Origin: Onishia niordana
GTDB taxonomy: Bacteria > Pseudomonadota > Gammaproteobacteria > Pseudomonadales > Halomonadaceae
Assembly: GCF_004798965.1 (NCBI RefSeq)
Contig: NZ_SDSD01000006.1
Span: forward strand, 124,001 to 188,000
Direction: 5' to 3'
Length of the DNA stretch: 64,000 nucleotides
Shown: positions 59,315 to 64,000 of the stretch, one piece after another
How the letters are laid out: each line of letters begins with the position of its first letter
Position numbering within the stretch: the first letter of the stretch is position 1
Made by a program: the position numbers and the translations under genes
Notes under the pieces: generated by a model
The model's input: the letters and a program-made list of their open reading frames with translations, nothing else
Database searches by the model: none
Told to the model about the DNA's origin: nothing

Positions 59315-60273
59315 CGGATGATGCAATGATGATGAGCGAGGGTGTCAGGCCTGAGCGGTATGGCCGAGTGGTAGTCGTCTATGGGGGCACCTCCGCTGAG
59401 CGCGAAGTGTCGCTGATCAGCGGCAGTGCCATCCTTGCTTCCCTCAAGCGCAGTGGCGTTGACGCCATTGGCTATGACCTGGCCCTTAGTGGCTTGGCCG
59501 GCTTGCAGGCGCTGGCCCCGGACCGGGTCTTCATCGCCCTGCATGGCGGTGTGGGTGAAAACGGCACCCTCCAGGGAGCGTTGTCACTGCTTGAGGTTCC
59601 CTTTACCGGCAGTGGCGTGCTGGCCTCAGCGCTGGGGATGGATAAACAGCGTACCAAGGCGATATGGCAGAATGCCGGGCTTCCCACGCCGGAGAGCCTG
59701 ACACTCGAGGCTACCGCTGACTGGAGTGGTGTCTGTCGTTCGCTTGGGCTGCCGCTAATCGTCAAGCCCGTGCATGAGGGGTCGACGCTGGGCATCACCA
59801 TCGTCGATAGTCCCGAGGCTCTCGAGGCAGCCTATCGCGATGCAGCGCGATTCGATGCGGCCGTGATGGCCGAACGCTTCGTCAAGGGGCCCGAATATAC
59901 GGTGTCGCTGCTCGGTGACAGTGTGTTGCCGGCGATCCGGGTCGAAGTTCCCAGTGGCTTTTATGATTATGAGGCCAAATATCTCTCCGACGAGACCCTC
60001 TACCATCTCCCCTGCGGGCTCTCCCCGGAGGATGAAAAGGCCCTGGGTGATTTGAGTCGTCGCGCTTTCCAGGCTATCGGGGCCGAGGGCTGGGGGCGCG
60101 TGGATGTGATGCGTGACGCTGAAGGACGCTTCTGGCTGCTCGAGGTCAACACCGTGCCGGGCATGACCGATCACAGTCTGGTTCCGCAAGCGGCGGCCTA
60201 CGCCGACATCGATTTTGACACGCTGGTGCTTCGCATCCTCGATAGCAGCCTCGCTGCCACGCAGGAGTCGTAA
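59311..60273 (+). CDS. ddlB: D-alanine:D-alanine ligase (DdlB type)
   Basis: ATP-grasp enzyme that makes D-Ala-D-Ala for MurF. The 320-residue protein has [18 protein letters not shown] near the N-terminus, [43 protein letters not shown] for ATP binding, and the metal/phosphate region [16 protein letters not shown]. Its place inside the dcw cluster between murC and ftsQ identifies the DdlB type. Confidence 0.97.
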   Translation: MTDDAMMMSEGVRPERYGRVVVVYGGTSAEREVSLISGSAILASLKRSGVDAIGYDLALSGLAGLQALAPDRVFIALHGGVGENGTLQGALSLLEVPFTGSGVLASALGMDKQRTKAIWQNAGLPTPESLTLEATADWSGVCRSLGLPLIVKPVHEGSTLGITIVDSPEALEAAYRDAARFDAAVMAERFVKGPEYTVSLLGDSVLPAIRVEVPSGFYDYEAKYLSDETLYHLPCGLSPEDEKALGDLSRRAFQAIGAEGWGRVDVMRDAEGRFWLLEVNTVPGMTDHSLVPQAAAYADIDFDTLVLRILDSSLAATQES

Positions 60274-60279
60274 CAGGCG

Positions 60280-60990
60280 ATGGAACGCTCCCGTGGGCCC
60301 TGGCTTGGCCTCATTCTGCTTATGGTACTGCTGGTGGCCGGTGGCCGCGTGCTGTGGCTGTGGCTGGATCGCCCCATTGAACGGGTCTCGATCCGGGGTG
60401 ATCTTGAACTCGTCAGTGCCGATTATCTGCGCGAGCAGTTGGCACCGCTGGTAGAAGGACAGTCCTGGCTGGCGCTTGATCTTGGCGAGCTACGTCAGCG
60501 GGTCAGAGATATTGGCTGGCTGGCCGAGGTTCGTGTGTCACGTCAATGGCCGGATGCGCTGACGCTGGAGCTTTTCGAGCAGCAGCCGGTGGCGCGCTGG
60601 CATGATGATGAGTTGCTCAATCCTCGCGGTGAGCCCTTCGCCTTTGGCTCGGTTGCCCCTCCAAAGGGGCTTCCTGACTTGGCTGGTCCAACGGGCAGTG
60701 GCGCCGAAGTCCTGGCCTATTACGACCGCCTGCAACGACACTTTACTGCATTGGGCGTGACGGTCCGCCAGTTGCGCCTTGAGCCCCGGGGAGCCTGGCG
60801 CCTGCAGCTTGATAGCGGTGTTTGGATCATGCTGGGACGCAGCGATCGTGATGCGCGGCTCGCACGACTCGAGGCAGCTTGGCGGCGACAATTGGGGAGT
60901 GAAGCGTCGCAAATTCGCTACATCGACCTGCGCTACCCGAATGGTGTGGCGGTTGCCTGGCACGGTGAGACGGCTCCGGTCGAGCCATGA
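60280..60990 (+). CDS. ftsQ: Cell division protein FtsQ
   Basis: Bitopic divisome protein that holds FtsB-FtsL and recruits later partners. The 236-residue protein has an N-terminal membrane helix (about residues 8-27), a POTRA domain (RPIERVSIRGDLELVSADYLREQLAPLVEGQSWLALDL region) and a beta domain with WLAEVRVSRQWPDALTLELFEQQPVARW. It is 6 bases after ddlB. A weak GGCA/TGCC hairpin followed by six T's (60991-61017) sits directly after the stop. Confidence 0.94.
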   Translation: MERSRGPWLGLILLMVLLVAGGRVLWLWLDRPIERVSIRGDLELVSADYLREQLAPLVEGQSWLALDLGELRQRVRDIGWLAEVRVSRQWPDALTLELFEQQPVARWHDDELLNPRGEPFAFGSVAPPKGLPDLAGPTGSGAEVLAYYDRLQRHFTALGVTVRQLRLEPRGAWRLQLDSGVWIMLGRSDRDARLARLEAAWRRQLGSEASQIRYIDLRYPNGVAVAWHGETAPVEP

Positions 60991-61103
60991 GGCATGAATG
61001 ACAACGGGTGCCTTTTTTCGATACAGCTCCCGTCACGTGGGAGTTCAGGGTGTTTCTTTTCAGAAAAAAACCGCTTATTGTGTGCGATGTTTTTATGCTG
61101 GGG

Positions 61104-61133
61104 TGGTGAAAGTAGGGAAGTTGTTCCTATAAT
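61104..61133 (+). promoter_or_regulatory. Candidate promoter for ftsA-ftsZ
   Basis: A perfect TATAAT lies at 61128-61133 in an AT-rich 213-base spacer. The hexamer 18 bases upstream (TGGTGA, 61104-61109) is a weak -35. A leader of about 65 bases would precede ftsA. Confidence 0.45.
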
Positions 61134-61162
61134 TGCCTCAATATACATTTTATGCGGATTCA

Positions 61163-61176
61163 CGGATGATCATCCG
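61163..61176. repeat. 14-base perfect palindrome upstream of ftsA
   Basis: CGGATGATCATCCG is a perfect palindrome that lies between the possible promoter and the ftsA ribosome site (AGGAG, 61187-61191). It could be an operator for a dimeric regulator or, in the mRNA, a hairpin close to the ribosome site. Confidence 0.5.
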
Positions 61177-61203
61177 AACAGTTTCTAGGAGTATTCCCGA
61201 CCC

Positions 61204-62475
61204 ATGGCAGGACATTCCAACGCTTCTAATATGGTAGTCGGGCTGGATATCGGAACATCCAAGGTGGTGGCGATTGTCGGTCAGCCCAGCGATGATGGTG
61301 GTATTGAAATTGCCGGCATCGGTTCGCACCCCTCACGGGGCATGAAGAAGGGGGTCGTGATCAATATCGAATCGACTGTTCAGTCGATTCAACGCGCCGT
61401 CGAAGAAGCCGAGTTGATGGCCGGTTGCGACATTCATTCGGTTTATGTGGGTATCGCAGGCAGTCACATCAGTTCGATGAATTCCGATGGTGTGGTGGCC
61501 ATCAAGGATCGGGAAGTATCGTCATCTGATATTGAGCGCGTGATCGATTCGGCCCGTGCGAGGGCGATATCCGAGGGGCAGCGCGTGTTGCACGTGTTGC
61601 CTCAGGAATTCGCCATCGACACCCAAGAGGGTATTCGTGAGCCGCTGGGCATGTCGGGTGTTCGCCTGGAGGCTCGCGTCCATTTGGTCACGGCGGCGCT
61701 CAATGCCGTGCAGAATATCGAGAAGTGTGTGCGTCGCTGTGGTCTGGAAGTCGACGACATCATTCTCGAGCAACTGGCCTCAAGCCATGCGGTGCTTACC
61801 GAGGATGAGCGTGAGCTCGGGGTTTGCATGGTAGATATTGGTGGCGGAACGACCGACATCGCGGTCTTTACTGAGGGGGCCATTCGCCATACGGCGGTGA
61901 TTCCCATCGCCGGCGATCAGGTCACCAATGATATCGCCATGGCCTTGCGTACGCCGACGCAGTACGCCGAGAACATCAAGGTCAAGTATGCTTGCGCGCT
62001 GACGCAGTTGGCCGCAAGCGATGAAATGATCAAGGTGCCGAGCGTCGGCGACCGTCCCGCTCGGGACCTGTCACGACAGGCGCTGGCTGAGGTGGTAGAA
62101 CCTCGCTATGAAGAATTGTTTACGCTGGTCCGCGAAGAGTTGCGTCGCAGCGGATTCGAAGACCTGGTCGCCGCCGGCGTCGTGTTGACCGGTGGCACCT
62201 CGCGCATGGAAGGCGTGGTCGAGCTGGCCGAAGAAATCTTCCACATGCCTGTGCGTATCGCCTGCCCGCAAAATGTTCGTGGGCTTGCCGATGTAGTCAG
62301 AAACCCGATTTATTCAACAGGAGTCGGTTTGCTACATTACGGAATGCGTGATGCCAGGCAGGGGCAGGGCCGGGTCGTTTCGGCACAGCCGAAGAGGGAG
62401 GACGTCTCCCGGGGACTCAAGGAAGCGATGCCGGCCATAGACAGAATCAAGGGCTGGTTCAAAGGAAATTTCTGA
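61204..62475 (+). CDS. ftsA: Cell division protein FtsA
   Basis: Actin-family protein that anchors FtsZ filaments to the membrane and signals to the divisome. The 423-residue protein has VVGLDIGTSKVVAIVG (phosphate 1), the SHS2/1C region, VCMVDIGGGTTDIAVF (phosphate 2), VVLTGGTSRMEGVVELA, and a C-terminal amphipathic membrane-targeting helix (IDRIKGWFKGNF). Unlike E. coli, where ftsQ and ftsA overlap, 213 bases separate them here. Confidence 0.97.
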   Translation: MAGHSNASNMVVGLDIGTSKVVAIVGQPSDDGGIEIAGIGSHPSRGMKKGVVINIESTVQSIQRAVEEAELMAGCDIHSVYVGIAGSHISSMNSDGVVAIKDREVSSSDIERVIDSARARAISEGQRVLHVLPQEFAIDTQEGIREPLGMSGVRLEARVHLVTAALNAVQNIEKCVRRCGLEVDDIILEQLASSHAVLTEDERELGVCMVDIGGGTTDIAVFTEGAIRHTAVIPIAGDQVTNDIAMALRTPTQYAENIKVKYACALTQLAASDEMIKVPSVGDRPARDLSRQALAEVVEPRYEELFTLVREELRRSGFEDLVAAGVVLTGGTSRMEGVVELAEEIFHMPVRIACPQNVRGLADVVRNPIYSTGVGLLHYGMRDARQGQGRVVSAQPKREDVSRGLKEAMPAIDRIKGWFKGNF

Positions 62476-62508
62476 TACGGGCCGCATGCGGTCCAGGAGA
62501 CGGGGCAT

Positions 62509-63684
62509 ATGTTCGAACTGGTTGATAACGCACCCTCAAGCAGCGCGGTCATCAAAGTAGTTGGTGTTGGTGGTGGTGGTGGTAATGCCGTCAATCACAT
62601 GGTCGAGAGCAGCATCGAGGGCGTGGAGTTCATCTGTGCCAATACCGACGCTCAGGCTCTCAAGCGGGTAGCTGCCAAGACCGTCCTCCAACTGGGTAGC
62701 GAGATTACCAAGGGACTGGGCGCTGGTGCTAATCCCGAGGTGGGTCGCCAGGCGGCAATGGAAGATCGTGAACGCATCGCCGAATTACTGGAAGGTGCTG
62801 ACATGGTGTTTATCACCGCCGGTATGGGCGGTGGTACGGGTACCGGTGGTGCTCCGGTCGTCGCGCAGGTAGCCAAGGAACTCGGCATCCTGACAGTCGC
62901 CGTGGTGACTCGACCCTTCCCCTTCGAAGGGCCCAAGCGCATGCGTGCGGCCGAAGAGGGAATGAAGGAGCTCTCCGAGCATGTTGATTCGCTGATCACC
63001 ATTCCCAACGAGAAGCTGCTGTCGGTGCTTGGCAAGAGCGCGACGCTGTTGACGGCTTTCAGCGCTGCCAATGATGTCTTGCTGGGTGCCGTTCAGGGTA
63101 TTGCCGAACTCATCACCAGTCCTGGCATCATTAACGTCGACTTTGCCGACGTACGTACCGTTATGTCCGAGATGGGTATGGCGATGATGGGAACCGGTGG
63201 TGCGACCGGGGAAAACCGTGCACGTGAAGCGGCCGAGAAGGCGATTCGCAGCCCGTTGCTCGAGGACATCGACCTTCACGGTGCTCGCGGTATCCTGGTC
63301 AACATCACGGCGGGTCCCGACCTGTCCATCGGCGAGTTCAACGACGTCGGTGCTACCGTTCAGGAGTTTGCCTCTCAAGATGCCACCATCGTGGTGGGTA
63401 CCTCCATCGACATGGAAATGTCGGATGAGCTTCGCGTCACCGTAGTGGCAGCGGGTCTCGATGGCCGTGCGCCCAAGACGGCGACTGCACCGCGAGAAGC
63501 TGCTGCATCGCGCCCCGAGGCCGCTGATTATCGCACCCTGCAGCAACAGCCGGCGGTGGCGCGTCAGCAGGCTGCCAAGACGGCCGATCAGGAAGCCGCC
63601 AAGGCACGCTCCGATCAGCGCCGTAACAAGGATATGGACGACTACCTGGATATCCCGGCATTTCTTCGCCGCCAGGCCGATTGA
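62509..63684 (+). CDS. ftsZ: Cell division tubulin homologue FtsZ
   Basis: GTPase that polymerises into the Z-ring. The 391-residue protein has the tubulin signature [13 protein letters not shown] near residue 105, the N-terminal [16 protein letters not shown], the T7-loop [11 protein letters not shown] with the catalytic Asp, a disordered alanine-glutamine-rich linker (about 315-375) and the conserved C-terminal peptide [14 protein letters not shown] that binds FtsA and ZipA. It starts 33 bases after ftsA with AGGAG ahead. Confidence 0.98.
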   Translation: MFELVDNAPSSSAVIKVVGVGGGGGNAVNHMVESSIEGVEFICANTDAQALKRVAAKTVLQLGSEITKGLGAGANPEVGRQAAMEDRERIAELLEGADMVFITAGMGGGTGTGGAPVVAQVAKELGILTVAVVTRPFPFEGPKRMRAAEEGMKELSEHVDSLITIPNEKLLSVLGKSATLLTAFSAANDVLLGAVQGIAELITSPGIINVDFADVRTVMSEMGMAMMGTGGATGENRAREAAEKAIRSPLLEDIDLHGARGILVNITAGPDLSIGEFNDVGATVQEFASQDATIVVGTSIDMEMSDELRVTVVAAGLDGRAPKTATAPREAAASRPEAADYRTLQQQPAVARQQAAKTADQEAAKARSDQRRNKDMDDYLDIPAFLRRQAD

Positions 63685-63727
63685 GCCAATCTATTGTTGA
63701 CATAGGGGGCGCCGGGGTGAGTTTTCT

Positions 63728-63756
63728 TTGTTGAAACGGGCGTTCGCTGGTATAGT
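63728..63756 (+). promoter_or_regulatory. Candidate promoter for lpxC
   Basis: TATAGT (63751-63756) matches the -10 box at five positions. TTTGTT (63728-63733) sits 17 bases upstream as a weak -35. It lies in the 115-base gap between ftsZ and lpxC, where an independent lpxC promoter is known in related bacteria. No terminator was seen for ftsZ. Confidence 0.4.
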
Positions 63757-63799
63757 GAACACCGTTTGATAACTACATGTCACGGCTCGGCGAATGCCC

Positions 63800-64000
63800 A
63801 TGATTAAACAACGTACTCTCAAGAACACGATCCGCGCCACTGGCGTGGGTTTACATTCGGGTGAAAAGGTCTGTCTGACCCTTCGCCCTGCGCCGGCGAA
63901 TACCGGTGTCATCTTCGTGCGTACCGATCTGAGCCCTGAGGTTCAGATTCCGGCTAACGCCAACCTCGTTACCGATACCTCCTTGTGCACGGCGTTGTCA
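63800..64000 (+). CDS. lpxC: UDP-3-O-acyl-N-acetylglucosamine deacetylase, N-terminal part (runs past window end)
   Basis: Zinc deacetylase that commits UDP-acyl-GlcNAc to lipid A synthesis. The 67 visible residues begin [24 protein letters not shown] and continue with [18 protein letters not shown], both hallmark N-terminal LpxC segments and close to E. coli LpxC. The ATG at 63800 is preferred; one two codons upstream (63794) is also possible. The zinc-binding residues lie beyond the window. Its location after ftsZ is standard. Confidence 0.95.
   Translation, partial: MIKQRTLKNTIRATGVGLHSGEKVCLTLRPAPANTGVIFVRTDLSPEVQIPANANLVTDTSLCTALS

Overview
The window is a GC-rich chromosomal segment from a gammaproteobacterium, most likely a moderate halophile of the Halomonadaceae (Halomonas/Chromohalobacter type). 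The placement is an inference. It rests on strong protein similarity to both Pseudomonas and E. coli families, a gene order that closely follows the Pseudomonas chromosome from gatC-mreB through to lpxC, and acidic linkers such as those in SspB and YhdP. No transposase, integrase, phage gene, CRISPR array, tRNA or rRNA was seen. This is core genome, almost fully occupied by recognisable genes, and no gap exceeds about 290 bases.

Layout. 1-1740: the end of a moeB-type gene, a ycfJ-type glycine-zipper protein and a 57-residue DUF6435 protein. 1781-5026 (minus): gatCAB. 5235-13740: mreBCD, maf, rng, yhdP. 13740-17302: tldD and pmbA with darP between them on the other strand. 17424-25666 (minus): yrbG, kdsD, kdsC, lptC, lptA, lptB, rpoN, hpf, ptsN, rapZ, ptsO, which combine KDO synthesis, LPS transport, sigma-54 and the nitrogen PTS. 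25823-32820: mlaFEDCB, ibaG, murA, hisG, hisD. 33012-34250 (minus): an AlgW/DegS protease. 34350-37089: a Nif3 protein, zapG (minus) and zapE. 37266-42255: rplM-rpsI, petABC, sspA-sspB. 42380-45781 (minus): lpoA, yraN, diaA, dolP, with rsmI divergent. 46730-47092: rnpB (RNase P RNA). 47158-63684: the dcw cluster rsmH-ftsL-ftsI-murE-murF-mraY-murD-ftsW-murG-murC-ddl-ftsQ-ftsA-ftsZ. The window ends inside lpxC.

The common theme is building and policing the cell envelope. MurA-G, Ddl, MraY, FtsI/W, LpoA and MreBCD make and place peptidoglycan. Kds, LptABC and LpxC make and export LPS. The Mla system and YhdP handle phospholipid transport. AlgW senses outer-membrane stress. Many genes are translationally coupled through ATGA/TGATG overlaps.

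I do not see a previously undescribed gene system here. The points most worth a second look are regulatory: a probable ATT initiation codon for mreC; a sigma-54-type -24/-12 motif in front of rpoN itself; an rplM leader with two mutually exclusive pairings; an unusual 213-base AT-rich gap with a TATAAT box and a 14-base palindrome between ftsQ and ftsA; absence of mraZ at the head of the dcw cluster; and structured spacers around hisG-hisD.
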